Below, piece after piece: positions 45,913 to 54,958 of a stretch of DNA of 64,000 nt (positions are counted from its first letter, which is position 1; each line of letters starts with the position of its first letter). The notes beneath the pieces were generated by a model. It made no database searches. It saw only the letters and a list, made by a program, of their open reading frames with translations, and was not told where the DNA came from. This DNA is from Paenibacillus sp. Root444D2 (lineage in GTDB: Bacteria > Bacillota > Bacilli > Paenibacillales > NBRC-103111): contig NZ_LMEO01000002.1 of assembly GCF_001426375.1 (NCBI RefSeq), forward strand, positions 101,136-165,135, in the 5' to 3' direction. The position numbers and the translations under genes are program-made.

Positions 45913-47001
45913 TTAAACATGCACTGCGTATGGCCCACTGAGCAGCTCAGATGCCCGATCGGCGTCTTCCTGATTTCGAAAGGAAAGACGCAGTATACCA
46001 GGAACATCTTCACGGCTTTCAATAATTTGAATGTTGCTTAAATTAATTCTAGCGTTACCTAGTAAGGTTGTAATTTGGCCAATGATACCAGGGTGATCAG
46101 GAATATCAACATAAATATCGAATAAGGACGTAATCATTCCTTTTCTGCGTTCAGGCAATTGACTGCGAAACTCACCTGCAACACGGAATTGTTCAGCGAT
46201 CCCTTCACCGTCACCTTGTTCCAGCAACTTAATAAAGCGCGACATTTCTAGCTTCCAATCCGTAAGCAGTTTAAGCAGCACATCCTTATTGTTAACAAGA
46301 ATATCGCGCCAAATCATCGGTTCACTGGATGCAATACGTGTGATATCCCTGAAGCCGCCAGCAGCCAGATTTTGATACAACGGATTTGTTTCGTTATAGC
46401 CTCTTACTTGGTTAACCAATGCAACCGCGATAATATGCGGTAAATGGCTGATCGCTCCTACGATGTCATCGTGTTCACGTGCGCCTACTTGGACAATTTG
46501 AGCCTTCGTCTTCCTGAGCAGCTCCGTTAGACGATCAACCTCAGCTTGTGGTGTACCCTCTGCCGGTGTCAGGACATAGAACGCATTTTCGAAAAGGTGC
46601 GAGGAAGCTGCCTCCACCCCATGACGTTCAGAGCCTGCCATTGGATGACCGCCGATAAAAAAGACGTTCTCCTTGACAAAGGATGCTGCGCTCTCCGTGA
46701 TTGAAGCTTTGGTACTACCAACATCTGTGATGATGCAACCATCTTTCAGAGGGAGCTGCATGAGCTGCTGCACATATTCCTCTAACATACCAACTGGCAC
46801 GCATAGAAAAATGTAGTCCGCTCCTTCTACCGCTTCAGCCATGCTAGTTGTAGCCAAATCAACAACATTCCGTTTTAGTAGCTTTTCAACTGACTTCGGA
46901 TTCGGTGAGTGACCAACGACTGTAAAACCAGGTTTTCCTTTATAGCATAAGGCAAGTGATCCACCGATCAGCCCTACACCGAATATCGCAATTTTCGTCA
47001 T
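45913..47001 (-). CDS. tyrA: Prephenate dehydrogenase
   Basis: It oxidatively decarboxylates prephenate to 4-hydroxyphenylpyruvate for tyrosine. The Rossmann motif IAIFGVGLIGGSLAL, then TDVGSTKASI, FIGGHPMAGSERHGVEAA and GAISHLPHIIAVALV are TyrA signatures. Residues ~290-362 form an ACT regulatory domain (YVDIPDHPGIIGQITTLLG). It is 362 residues long and is the last gene of the aromatic supraoperon. The 5-enolpyruvylshikimate-3-phosphate synthase gene expected next in B. subtilis is absent. Confidence 0.94.
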   Translation of the reverse strand: MTKIAIFGVGLIGGSLALCYKGKPGFTVVGHSPNPKSVEKLLKRNVVDLATTSMAEAVEGADYIFLCVPVGMLEEYVQQLMQLPLKDGCIITDVGSTKASITESAASFVKENVFFIGGHPMAGSERHGVEAASSHLFENAFYVLTPAEGTPQAEVDRLTELLRKTKAQIVQVGAREHDDIVGAISHLPHIIAVALVNQVRGYNETNPLYQNLAAGGFRDITRIASSEPMIWRDILVNNKDVLLKLLTDWKLEMSRFIKLLEQGDGEGIAEQFRVAGEFRSQLPERRKGMITSLFDIYVDIPDHPGIIGQITTLLGNARINLSNIQIIESREDVPGILRLSFRNQEDADRASELLSGPYAVHV

Positions 47002-47024
47002 GAAATCAACCTTTATGATTTAAA

Positions 47025-48125
47025 TTAGGCCTGAACAGCAACCTCAGCAAGCACTTGTGTTAGAGCGGCGATGAATTTCTCATTCTGTTCACGCGAGCCA
47101 ATTGTAACCCGAAGCGACGTTGGGAAGCCCAACATATGACCTCCTCGAATGATGATACCTCGACGCAGCAAACCATTAAATACATCCGCTGCTGGCCGAC
47201 CGACATTCACCATGATGAAGTTACCATGTGCCGGAAATGCCTGCAGACCCATCTTATCAAACTGTTCTGTTAAGTAGTGTAAGCCAGCCGTGTTCGCTTC
47301 TCGGCAGCTTTGGATAAAATCTTGATCTTTGATTGCGGCAAGCGCAGCAGCTTGAGCAAATCTGGTCGTGTTAAAAGGTTCCCGCACTTGATTAATCGAT
47401 CGAATAACATCAGGATGTCCGATCCCGTAGCCAATTCGCAGGGAAGCCAACCCATAAATTTTTGAAAAAGTACGCAACGCAATGACATTGCGGTATTGAC
47501 CAATTAGCTCTATGCTATCCGGGAATTCCCCCGTCGTGTTGTACTCGCAGTAAGCTTCATCAAGAACGACTAAAACATGATCTGGAACTTTGGCCAAAAA
47601 CGCCTTAATCTCCGCATCGGTATTCATCGTTCCTGTCGGATTGTTCGGGTTACAAATCCAAACGATCTTCGTACGTTCCGTAATCGCTGCTAGCATGCCA
47701 TCCAAATCGTGCGTTCCTTCTTTCAAAGGAACTTCAATGGACACTGCGCCTTCGATCTCACAGTTATGCTTGTACTGAGGAAACGTATGTGTAGCCATAA
47801 CGGATTCGTCACCTTGCACAAGGAAAGCCCGCGCGAGCATCAGAATGACTTCATCGGAACCTGCTCCAAAAATAAGCTGATTCTTTGCCACTCCAAGTGA
47901 TTCAGCAACTGCTTCTGTCAATTGCACAGCTCCCCCATCAGGATACAAGCTGATGTTGGATATTTCCGCTTCAATTGCTGCTTTTACTTTAGGCGAGGAG
48001 CCGAAAGGGTTTTCGTTTGACGCCAGCTTTATTACTTCTGTCAAACCTAGCTCACGTTTCACTTCTTCAATAGGTTTACCTGGTTGATAGACAGGTAAAT
48101 GTACAATCGTTTCTTTCGGTTTCAT
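47025..48125 (-). CDS. hisC: Histidinol-phosphate / aromatic aminotransferase
   Basis: A PLP aminotransferase of 366 residues. LASNENPFGSSPKVKAA, CNPNNPTGT, LDEAYCEY and the PLP-lysine motif ALRTFSKIYGLASLRIGYG are clear. In the trp-hisC-tyrA context it most likely serves both histidinol phosphate and aromatic keto acids, as in B. subtilis. ATG 48125 has GAGGTGA upstream. Confidence 0.93.
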   Translation of the reverse strand: MKPKETIVHLPVYQPGKPIEEVKRELGLTEVIKLASNENPFGSSPKVKAAIEAEISNISLYPDGGAVQLTEAVAESLGVAKNQLIFGAGSDEVILMLARAFLVQGDESVMATHTFPQYKHNCEIEGAVSIEVPLKEGTHDLDGMLAAITERTKIVWICNPNNPTGTMNTDAEIKAFLAKVPDHVLVVLDEAYCEYNTTGEFPDSIELIGQYRNVIALRTFSKIYGLASLRIGYGIGHPDVIRSINQVREPFNTTRFAQAAALAAIKDQDFIQSCREANTAGLHYLTEQFDKMGLQAFPAHGNFIMVNVGRPAADVFNGLLRRGIIIRGGHMLGFPTSLRVTIGSREQNEKFIAALTQVLAEVAVQA

Positions 48126-48142
48126 GATAGTCACCTCGTCAA

Positions 48143-48958
48143 TTATATGTCCGAACGTTTTAATTGTCCCACAAAGTTACGAATTTGCAAGAGTCCTTCC
48201 GGATGTGCAGCATTGGCTTCTAGTTGAGGCAGTACGTTCTCAATCGTTCGTACAATGGCACTTCCTACTACGACTCCATCACAAAGCTTCTCAAAGCGCT
48301 TAACTTGCTCGCGATTCGAAATACCGAAGCCGACGACAATCGGAACACTAGCAGCTTCCCGTACCGTTGCAAGGAATTCCTCGATGCCTCCGAAGAATTC
48401 GGCGCGCTCGCCTGTTACTCCTAATGATGATACACAATAGACGAATCCGCGAGCTCCAGCAGCAATTCGCTTCACGCGCTCATTGGATGTTGGTGCAACC
48501 AACGGGATTAGATGAATCCCATTAGCTTCAGCAATCGCTCTTGTCTCACTGTCTTCTTCCAACGGAAGATCAGGAATAATAATGCCGCTGATTTCATTGT
48601 CCTGCATCACTTTGAAAATGCGATCCAGTCCAATTTGTAAAACTGGATTATAATACGTAAAAAGAATGAAAGGCAGCTTAGAACCTCTGTTTCTCGCCTG
48701 ACGAGCGACATCCATGACATCAAAGATTGAAATTTTGCGCTGTAAAGCACGTTCAGAGGAACGTTGAATCACAGGACCGTCAGCTAACGGATCGGAATAA
48801 GGAACACCTAGCTCGATCAAGTCGGCACCTGCGCGCTCCATTTCCAGAATAAGCTCAAGAGATGCTTCAAGGGAAGGATCTCCGATGGTCAAGAAAGGAA
48901 TCATCGCTGTTTCCCCGCGCTCTTTGAGCTCGGCAAATCGACTATCAATACGGTTCAT
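48143..48958 (-). CDS. trpA: Tryptophan synthase alpha chain
   Basis: It cleaves indole-3-glycerol phosphate to indole. MIPFLTIGDPSLEASLELI, LIELGVPYSDPLADGPVIQ (catalytic Glu and Asp), and PLVAPTSNERVKRIA, GFVYCVSSLGVTG, VGFGISNREQVK are standard. It is 271 residues long and 3 bases from trpB. Confidence 0.96.
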   Translation of the reverse strand: MNRIDSRFAELKERGETAMIPFLTIGDPSLEASLELILEMERAGADLIELGVPYSDPLADGPVIQRSSERALQRKISIFDVMDVARQARNRGSKLPFILFTYYNPVLQIGLDRIFKVMQDNEISGIIIPDLPLEEDSETRAIAEANGIHLIPLVAPTSNERVKRIAAGARGFVYCVSSLGVTGERAEFFGGIEEFLATVREAASVPIVVGFGISNREQVKRFEKLCDGVVVGSAIVRTIENVLPQLEANAAHPEGLLQIRNFVGQLKRSDI

Positions 48959-48961
48959 CGC

Positions 48962-50158
48962 TTATTCCCTCCCCATGCCGAGATAGCTCATAATGGATTC
49001 AACATCTTTATCGCCACGTCCAGAAAGATTTACGATAATAATTTCATCCTTGGACATGGTAGGAGCTATTTTAACCGTTTGAGCAATGGCATGTGCACTC
49101 TCTAAGGCTGGAATTATTCCTTCTGTACGGCTAAGCAGTTGAAGTGCATCTAGTGCTTCCTGATCCGAAATCGGATAATAAGTAGCTCGCTCAATATCTT
49201 TGAGGTAGGAATGCTCCGGTCCAATCCCAGGGTAATCTAAGCCTGCTGAAATTGAGTGAGCCGGCAGTACTTGACCATACTCATCCTGCAGTAAATAGCT
49301 AAGTGAGCCTTGGAAAACGCCAGGAGTTCCCTTGGTCATTGTAGCTGCATGTTCCTCGGTGTGAATACCGCGGCCAGCCGCTTCCACGCCAATGAGTTTC
49401 ACGGATTCATCTTGGACGAACGGGTAGAAAATACCCATCGCGTTACTGCCTCCGCCTACACAAGCAATTACAGCATCCGGCAATCTGCCTTCGGTTTCAA
49501 GGATTTGCTCACGTGACTCATCGCCAATGACACGTTGGAAATCACGTACCATCATAGGGTAAGGATGCGGTCCTGTAACGGACCCTAGGATATAATAAGT
49601 ATCCTGAACATTGCTAACCCAGTAACGTAGCGTTTCATTACAAGCATCTTTCAACGTACGTGTACCAGACGTAACAGGAATGACATCGGATCCGAGCAAT
49701 TTCATGCGGAATACATTTAACTGCTGACGCTTCGTGTCTTCCTCACCCATGAATACTTTACACTCAAATCCCATTAAAGCAGCTACAGTTGCTGATGCAA
49801 CACCATGCTGACCAGCGCCAGTTTCCGCTATAATCTTCTTCTTCCCCATTCGTTTAGCGAGAACCGCTTGCCCAATGGTGTTATTAATTTTGTGAGCACC
49901 TGTATGGTTCAAATCCTCACGCTTCAAATAAATTTTGGCTCCGCCCAAAAGCTCAGAAAGTCGCTCTGCATAGTAAAGCGGTGTTGGCCGGCCCGAATAT
50001 TGCTTTTGTAGGTAGCGCACCTCGGCAATAAATTCAGGATCATCTTTATATTGTTCATAAGCTTCTTCAAGCTCAATCAAAGCGTTCATCAACGTCTCAG
50101 GTACATAACGGCCGCCGAACTTGCCGAATCTGCCATGCTGGTCAGGTACTTGCGTCAC
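48962..50158 (-). CDS. trpB: Tryptophan synthase beta chain
   Basis: It condenses indole and serine. [16 protein letters not shown], the PLP lysine in [24 protein letters not shown], and [15 protein letters not shown] are TrpB hallmarks. It has 398 residues and starts with GTG at 50158, overlapping the trpF stop (GTGA). Confidence 0.96.
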   Translation of the reverse strand: MTQVPDQHGRFGKFGGRYVPETLMNALIELEEAYEQYKDDPEFIAEVRYLQKQYSGRPTPLYYAERLSELLGGAKIYLKREDLNHTGAHKINNTIGQAVLAKRMGKKKIIAETGAGQHGVASATVAALMGFECKVFMGEEDTKRQQLNVFRMKLLGSDVIPVTSGTRTLKDACNETLRYWVSNVQDTYYILGSVTGPHPYPMMVRDFQRVIGDESREQILETEGRLPDAVIACVGGGSNAMGIFYPFVQDESVKLIGVEAAGRGIHTEEHAATMTKGTPGVFQGSLSYLLQDEYGQVLPAHSISAGLDYPGIGPEHSYLKDIERATYYPISDQEALDALQLLSRTEGIIPALESAHAIAQTVKIAPTMSKDEIIIVNLSGRGDKDVESIMSYLGMGRE

Positions 50159-50853
50159 TTTCGAGTCACCCTTTCCACAAATGCTGTAATTTTGGCTATA
50201 TCTTTTACGCCATCGGTCTCAACGCCGCTGGAAACATCTACGCCATCGGGGTAATAGGCTGTTACTAGTTGATCAACATTATCAGGTTGAAGCCCGCCTG
50301 CTACTAGCAGCGCCACTCCTGCTGAGCGCGCCCACTCCTGATAAACAGGAATGCAGTTCCAAGCAAAAGTTTTGCCTGATCCTCCACCATAAACAGGGTC
50401 GAATGTATCCAGCAAAACAGCATCGACTGTCCCTATATAAGGGTCAAGCTGCGCGGCTACATCCTCCAAATTGGGGATTTTATTTTCTGTCTTGGAAATC
50501 GAAACGGACTTGAACACTTTCACCTGAAAATGTTCACGAACCCATCGGCAAAAATCAGGTGTTTCCTGATTATGTAACTGTACGACATCAAGAGGCGCCA
50601 CCGCTAGAATGTCGGTTAACTGCTCCTTGCTCGGATTAACGAATACCCCTACGGTTAATGGGATAGCTACCCCTTTAGCCTCTTCTGATTTCAAATAGGA
50701 AATCAGTTCTCCAGCCTTCTCTGCCGTAACTTGCCGCTTGCTCGGTGCAAAAACAAAACCGATATGTGCTATCGGCAAATGCACGATTGATTTTAACACT
50801 TCAACGCTTTGAAGTCCACAAATTTTTACCGTTGGAACTGTCCCCACAGCCAT
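50155..50853 (-). CDS. trpF: Phosphoribosylanthranilate isomerase
   Basis: A TIM-barrel isomerase. [11 protein letters not shown] holds the catalytic cysteine, [14 protein letters not shown] follows, and [19 protein letters not shown] contains the catalytic aspartate and phosphate loop; [12 protein letters not shown] closes the barrel. ATG 50853 (GAGG 8 bases upstream) gives 232 residues, preferred over a TTG at 50877. Confidence 0.94.
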   Translation of the reverse strand: MAVGTVPTVKICGLQSVEVLKSIVHLPIAHIGFVFAPSKRQVTAEKAGELISYLKSEEAKGVAIPLTVGVFVNPSKEQLTDILAVAPLDVVQLHNQETPDFCRWVREHFQVKVFKSVSISKTENKIPNLEDVAAQLDPYIGTVDAVLLDTFDPVYGGGSGKTFAWNCIPVYQEWARSAGVALLVAGGLQPDNVDQLVTAYYPDGVDVSSGVETDGVKDIAKITAFVERVTRK

Positions 50854-50877
50854 CAAATTCGCCTCTTTCTCCTTCAA

Positions 50878-51675
50878 CTACTTCGCCCTTTGAACCCTCG
50901 TCCCCATAAGATCATGAACAGCCTGCTCAACAATAGGTTGACGCATGAAATGCTCGCCGATTAAAACGGCTTGAGCACCAACTTGCTGTAAATAAGCCAT
51001 ATCTTTAACGGTAGAAATGCCACTTTCACTGACAATGGTTTTCCCTGCGGGAATGAATTGAATCAGTTCCTCAGTTGTACCTAAGTCGGTAACAAATGTT
51101 TTCAAATTCCGATTGTTGACGCCAATCAATTGAGTATCCAATTCCAGCGCACGTTCCAGTTCTTCGCGATCATGGACCTCCACGAGTGCATCTAGACCTA
51201 GATCACTAGCAAGCCTCAGATACTGCTTCATTTGATCTGTCGTTAAAATGGCAGCAATCAGTAAGATTGCATCAGCTCCAATCAAGCGCGCTTCATAAAT
51301 TTGCTTCGGATCAATGGTGAAATCCTTACGAAGCAATGGTACATTCACTGCCTTACGAACAGCTTTCAAGTACTCGTTACTGCCTTGGAAGTAGTCCACA
51401 TCCGTCAGAACGGAGATACAATCTGCCCCAGCTCTTTCATAGGCTTCCGCCAATAGAACCGGTTCAAAATCATCACGAATCAACCCTTTGGACGGGGAAG
51501 CCTTCTTCACCTCGGCAATTAGACCCATCGCACGGTTTTTGCGTGTAGTTAACGCTTGTTCAAAGCCTAAACAAGGAGGCAGGTCCGAGATTAACCTCTC
51601 AGCATCATTGATCGAAAAGCTGCTCATCGCTTCAACCTCTGCCCGCTTAGTGGCAACAATTTTATCAAGAAACAT
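50878..51675 (-). CDS. trpC: Indole-3-glycerol phosphate synthase
   Basis: A TIM-barrel synthase of 265 residues with LIAEVKKASPSKGLI (catalytic Lys), LTDVDYFQGSNEYL, PLLRKDFTID, LIGVNNRNLKTF, and SESGIS. It overlaps the end of trpD by 11 bases. Confidence 0.96.
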   Translation of the reverse strand: MFLDKIVATKRAEVEAMSSFSINDAERLISDLPPCLGFEQALTTRKNRAMGLIAEVKKASPSKGLIRDDFEPVLLAEAYERAGADCISVLTDVDYFQGSNEYLKAVRKAVNVPLLRKDFTIDPKQIYEARLIGADAILLIAAILTTDQMKQYLRLASDLGLDALVEVHDREELERALELDTQLIGVNNRNLKTFVTDLGTTEELIQFIPAGKTIVSESGISTVKDMAYLQQVGAQAVLIGEHFMRQPIVEQAVHDLMGTRVQRAK

Positions 51676-52705
51676 GGCATAATTCTCCTGTATATTGGAT
51701 TAAATCGTTCAATTTTTGTTCCGCACGGCCTGAATCAATGACATCAGCCGCTAATTTCACACCCTGTTGAAGAGTTCCGACTTGCCCAGTCACATAGAAG
51801 CAGGCTGCTGCGTTTGCAAGTACGATATCGCGATAAGGGCCCTTCTCACCAGCAAAAATATGACGAATGATTTCAGCATTTAGTATCGCATCTCCACCCG
51901 CTACATCTTTGATGCTATGTGCGCGTAAACCAAGATCATCCGGAGTAATGATATAAGTACTAATGGTGTCAGCTTTCAGTTCCGTTACTTTCGTAGGTGC
52001 CGAAATGCTGAATTCATCCAATCCATCCTCGCTTGCAATGACCAATGCTCGTTTCAGTCCAAGAGCTTGCAGCGCTTGCGCAATCAGCTCTGTCTTCGTA
52101 CTGTCGAAAACACCAAGCACTTGACGGTCAGCGCCTGCAGGATTGGTTAATGGTCCCAGCAAGTTGAATACCGTTCTGAAGCCCAGCTCACGCCGAGGTG
52201 CCGCCACATGCTTCATGGATTGATGGTACGCTTGAGCAAACATAAAGCAAATGCCTGTTTTATCTAAGCATTTAGCCGCTTGTTCACCGCTTAACGTAAT
52301 CTTCACGCCAAGAGCTTCAAGGACATCTGCGCTTCCGCTTTTGCTCGACATCGCCCGATTGCCATGTTTCGCTACGCGAATCCCGCCAGCTGATGCGACG
52401 ATCGCTGCTGTTGTGGAGATATTGAACGTCTCTGCCCCATCTCCGCCAGTTCCGCATGTATCCAGCAGATCATTCTGAAGTACGTTAACCTGAACGGCTT
52501 TGCTCCGCATCGCTTCTGCGAAGCCTGTAATCTCCTCCAGCGTCTCTCCTTTGATCCGGAGTGCTGTAAGCAGGCTGCCGATTTGAGCCGAAGTTGCTGC
52601 ACCGTCCATAATTTCAGACATGACGCCGCGCGCTTCCTCACGTGACAAATGACTACCGCCAATGACTTTCCCGAGCGCTTGCTGTATATGAATAAGTCTA
52701 CTCAT
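51665..52705 (-). CDS. trpD: Anthranilate phosphoribosyltransferase
   Basis: It transfers phosphoribose from PRPP to anthranilate. LLDTCGTGGDGAETFNIST (PRPP loop), VAKHGNRAMSSKSGSADVLEALG, and LGPLTNPAGA are signatures. It is 346 residues, at the family's usual length. Confidence 0.96.
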   Translation of the reverse strand: MSRLIHIQQALGKVIGGSHLSREEARGVMSEIMDGAATSAQIGSLLTALRIKGETLEEITGFAEAMRSKAVQVNVLQNDLLDTCGTGGDGAETFNISTTAAIVASAGGIRVAKHGNRAMSSKSGSADVLEALGVKITLSGEQAAKCLDKTGICFMFAQAYHQSMKHVAAPRRELGFRTVFNLLGPLTNPAGADRQVLGVFDSTKTELIAQALQALGLKRALVIASEDGLDEFSISAPTKVTELKADTISTYIITPDDLGLRAHSIKDVAGGDAILNAEIIRHIFAGEKGPYRDIVLANAAACFYVTGQVGTLQQGVKLAADVIDSGRAEQKLNDLIQYTGELCHVS

Positions 52706-52732
52706 GACTAGAGTCTCCTTTCCTTCTCTCCC

Positions 52733-54280
52733 TTAAGAGTTAACAAAGTAATCTTTGTTAATATCGCTAACAGGTCTAGGCTCAGGGCTGAACATGGCCT
52801 CTGCCATCCGAATTGATTTAAGCAAAGCTGTCGCTTTATTAACCGTCTCCTGGTATTCACTTTCAGGAACAGAATCCCATACAATACCGGCTCCGGCTTG
52901 CACATAGGCTTTGCCATTTTTGAAAATAATCGTACGGATCGTAATACAAGTATCCAAATTCCCCGAAAAACCTAGGTAACCAATCGCTCCGGCATAAGCA
53001 CCGCGAGATTCTGGTTCCAGCTCAGCAATAATCTCCATAGCTCTCAGCTTTGGCGCTCCAGACACCGTCCCTGCAGGCATACAGGAAAGAAAAGCATCGA
53101 AGAAATCTTTGTCTTTTGCAATTTTACCAGAAACATTTGAAACGATATGCATGACATGTGAATACCGTTCAATGTCCATGAACGTATCACACTTCACAGT
53201 TCCGAATTCCGATACACGCCCGATGTCATTGCGACCTAAGTCAACTAGCATCAAGTGCTCAGCGCGTTCTTTCTCATCTGCGAGCAATTCTTTTTCCAGA
53301 GCAAGATCTTCTTCTGGCGTCTTTCCTCTCGGTCTTGTACCAGCAATTGGGCGCGTCTCTACCTTCTCTTCTTCAACGCGAACCAACAGCTCCGGCGATG
53401 TGCCAACGACGACTTCATCATCCATTTTGAGTACATACATGTAGGGAGAAGGATTCATCGTACGCAGTACGCGATACACTTGCAAAGGCGAAACGGTCGT
53501 TTCCATTTCAAAACGCTGCGACAACACGACTTGAAAAATATCACCGGCTCGAATGTACTCCTTTGCTTTATTCACGTTGGACATATACTTTTCTTTTGTG
53601 ATGTTGGATCGAATATCACCGAGATCTGGTTCCGATACAATCGGGTTGTGAGTCATCGTCTCGGAGCCAAGCGGGCGCTTGATCTTCTCGATTGTGGCAT
53701 CAATTTTCTCACAAGTCGCATGATACGCTTTTACAATGTCAGCATCCGTTGCAAAAGGTTGTACGTGAACATTAGCAATCACTTTGATCTGCTGTTTAAA
53801 ATGATCGAAAACAATGACTTGATCGCAGAACATGAATTGAATGTCATTCATTTGTAAATCATCAATTTGATGAGCTGGGAGTTTCTCATAGTACTGAAGC
53901 AGATCGTATCCGAAGAATCCGACAGCACCACCTGTAAAACGCGGCAAGTCCGCAAGCTGAGGACTGGAGTAGGATCTCAGATAGGCTTTCAACACATCGA
54001 TTGGCTTCTCGTCCAAAACCTTATTCTCGGATTGTGTTTCTACCATGGTTTTCCCATGCTTCGCTTTAATCATCAAGAAGGGATCGCTGCCGATAAAGGA
54101 ATAACGGGCCCATTTCACGCCGCCCTCAACACTTTCTAAGAGGAACGCACGCGGTTCTTGGTAAAGATGTTGAAATACACGTATTGGGGTTTCAGTATCT
54201 GCTAATAAATGGCGCACAACAGGAATGAGATTATAATCTTTAGCCAAACGAATAACTTCTTGAATTTCAGGTGTATACAT
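52733..54280 (-). CDS. trpE: Anthranilate synthase component I
   Basis: It converts chorismate to anthranilate with a glutamine amidotransferase partner. IRAGDIFQVVLSQRF, NPSPYMYVLKMDDE, ETRPIAGTRPRGKT, LVDLGRNDIGRVSEFG and PAGTVSGAPKLRAMEII are chorismate-binding signatures; the N-terminal domain carries the feedback-inhibition region (LLESVEGG). It has 515 residues from ATG 54280, with GAGAGGGG 8 bases upstream. No trpG gene follows, as in B. subtilis, where the amidotransferase is encoded with folate genes. It lies behind a TRAP-type leader. Confidence 0.95.
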   Translation of the reverse strand: MYTPEIQEVIRLAKDYNLIPVVRHLLADTETPIRVFQHLYQEPRAFLLESVEGGVKWARYSFIGSDPFLMIKAKHGKTMVETQSENKVLDEKPIDVLKAYLRSYSSPQLADLPRFTGGAVGFFGYDLLQYYEKLPAHQIDDLQMNDIQFMFCDQVIVFDHFKQQIKVIANVHVQPFATDADIVKAYHATCEKIDATIEKIKRPLGSETMTHNPIVSEPDLGDIRSNITKEKYMSNVNKAKEYIRAGDIFQVVLSQRFEMETTVSPLQVYRVLRTMNPSPYMYVLKMDDEVVVGTSPELLVRVEEEKVETRPIAGTRPRGKTPEEDLALEKELLADEKERAEHLMLVDLGRNDIGRVSEFGTVKCDTFMDIERYSHVMHIVSNVSGKIAKDKDFFDAFLSCMPAGTVSGAPKLRAMEIIAELEPESRGAYAGAIGYLGFSGNLDTCITIRTIIFKNGKAYVQAGAGIVWDSVPESEYQETVNKATALLKSIRMAEAMFSPEPRPVSDINKDYFVNS

Positions 54281-54556
54281 GGAAACATCCCCTCTCAGCT
54301 TGTGCGACTCGTCGATCTCAGTGGTGCACAAAACTCTATTCGAATACAAAAAAACCTCTACCGAAGTAGAGGTTGACTTTAGTTAAAGTAGAAGTTCAAT
54401 AGAATATGAAAAAAGAAGCCATGGCTACGTATGAACAAACAGACGCCCTCGAATAGAGTCGCTCTTATCTTCACACAAACCTATGTTACCTTTTCTCATC
54501 TCAACTGGGCTAAGCTCTACTCGACTAAATGCTTCTCTACTTACCTAAACTCATCT
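54281..54556 (-). promoter_or_regulatory. trp leader with TRAP-type binding site and attenuator
   Basis: The leader carries, on the minus strand, NAG triplets in a strict 5-nt register from 54557 to 54495, followed by an intrinsic terminator (54374-54347) and a UUGUGC/GCACAA hairpin before the trpE ribosome binding site. Two GUAGAG stretches inside the triplet array are complementary to CUCUAC in the terminator's 5' arm, so an antiterminator could form when the array is free. This is the TRAP attenuation layout; no T-box consensus is present. Confidence 0.85.
54347..54374 (-). terminator. trp attenuator terminator
   Basis: AACCTCTAC and GTAGAGGTT form a perfect 9-bp stem closed by a TTCG tetraloop, followed by a T7 run on the minus strand. 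It lies ~70 bases before trpE. Confidence 0.92.
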
Positions 54557-54557
54557 A
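54495..54557 (-). promoter_or_regulatory. TRAP binding site: 13-position NAG array
   Basis: Reading the RNA 5' to 3', positions every 5 bases are UAG, GAG, UAG, AAG, GAG, GCA, UAG, GAG, GAG, UAG, CAG, GAG, GAG. Ten are (G/U)AG, two are NAG and only one (near 54530) departs. TRAP binds 11 (G/U)AG triplets spaced by 2-3 bases in B. subtilis. Confidence 0.88.
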
Positions 54558-54562
54558 ATCAC

Positions 54563-54592
54563 ACTATACTACCGTGTTGCTTCATTTGTCAA
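54563..54592 (-). promoter_or_regulatory. trp operon promoter within the end of aroH
   Basis: TTGACA (54592-54587) and TATAGT (54568-54563) are 18 bases apart. Transcription would start near 54556, so the triplet array would lie right at the 5' end of the message. Read-through from the aro promoter would also pass the array. Confidence 0.65.
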
Positions 54593-54955
54593 TTTAACAA
54601 TATCAGGGCGCAGCGCTTTAGCTTCCTTCAAGTAAATATGGTTGATCTCAGCTTGGCTTTTGGTTGTGTTGACCTGCACCATTAAACGGATACACTTAGG
54701 CAATGAGTTCTCAACTGGAACTTCCAGTGAACACATTAGCGGGACTAGTTCCCAACCGATCATCGTACGGATCGCCCGAGCCGGGAATGTAGCTGTAATA
54801 TCCTCTGTTACTGTAATGAAAACGGAACAAATATCTTCAGGACGAAAATCATTGGCATCTACAATTGCTGCAAGCAGTTCACCGGTAGCGGTTAAAATCT
54901 CCTGAGCCTCATTGTGTTCAACCGTCGTCGCTCCACGAATTCCCCTTAAGAACAT
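54569..54955 (-). CDS. aroH: Chorismate mutase (AroH type)
   Basis: It converts chorismate to prephenate. 128 residues with FLRGIRGATTVEHN, FITVTEDITATFPARAIR, and VPVENSLPKCIRLMV, the monofunctional AroH-type trimer signatures with conserved active-site arginines. It lies 3 bases from aroB; its 3' end contains the trp promoter. Confidence 0.95.
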   Translation of the reverse strand: MFLRGIRGATTVEHNEAQEILTATGELLAAIVDANDFRPEDICSVFITVTEDITATFPARAIRTMIGWELVPLMCSLEVPVENSLPKCIRLMVQVNTTKSQAEINHIYLKEAKALRPDIVKLTNEATR

Positions 54956-54958
54956 CGG

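Noticed and set aside
54281-54560. Tryptophan T-box before trpE
   Set aside because: No T-box consensus (GGTGGTACCGCG) is present; the NAG array fits TRAP instead.
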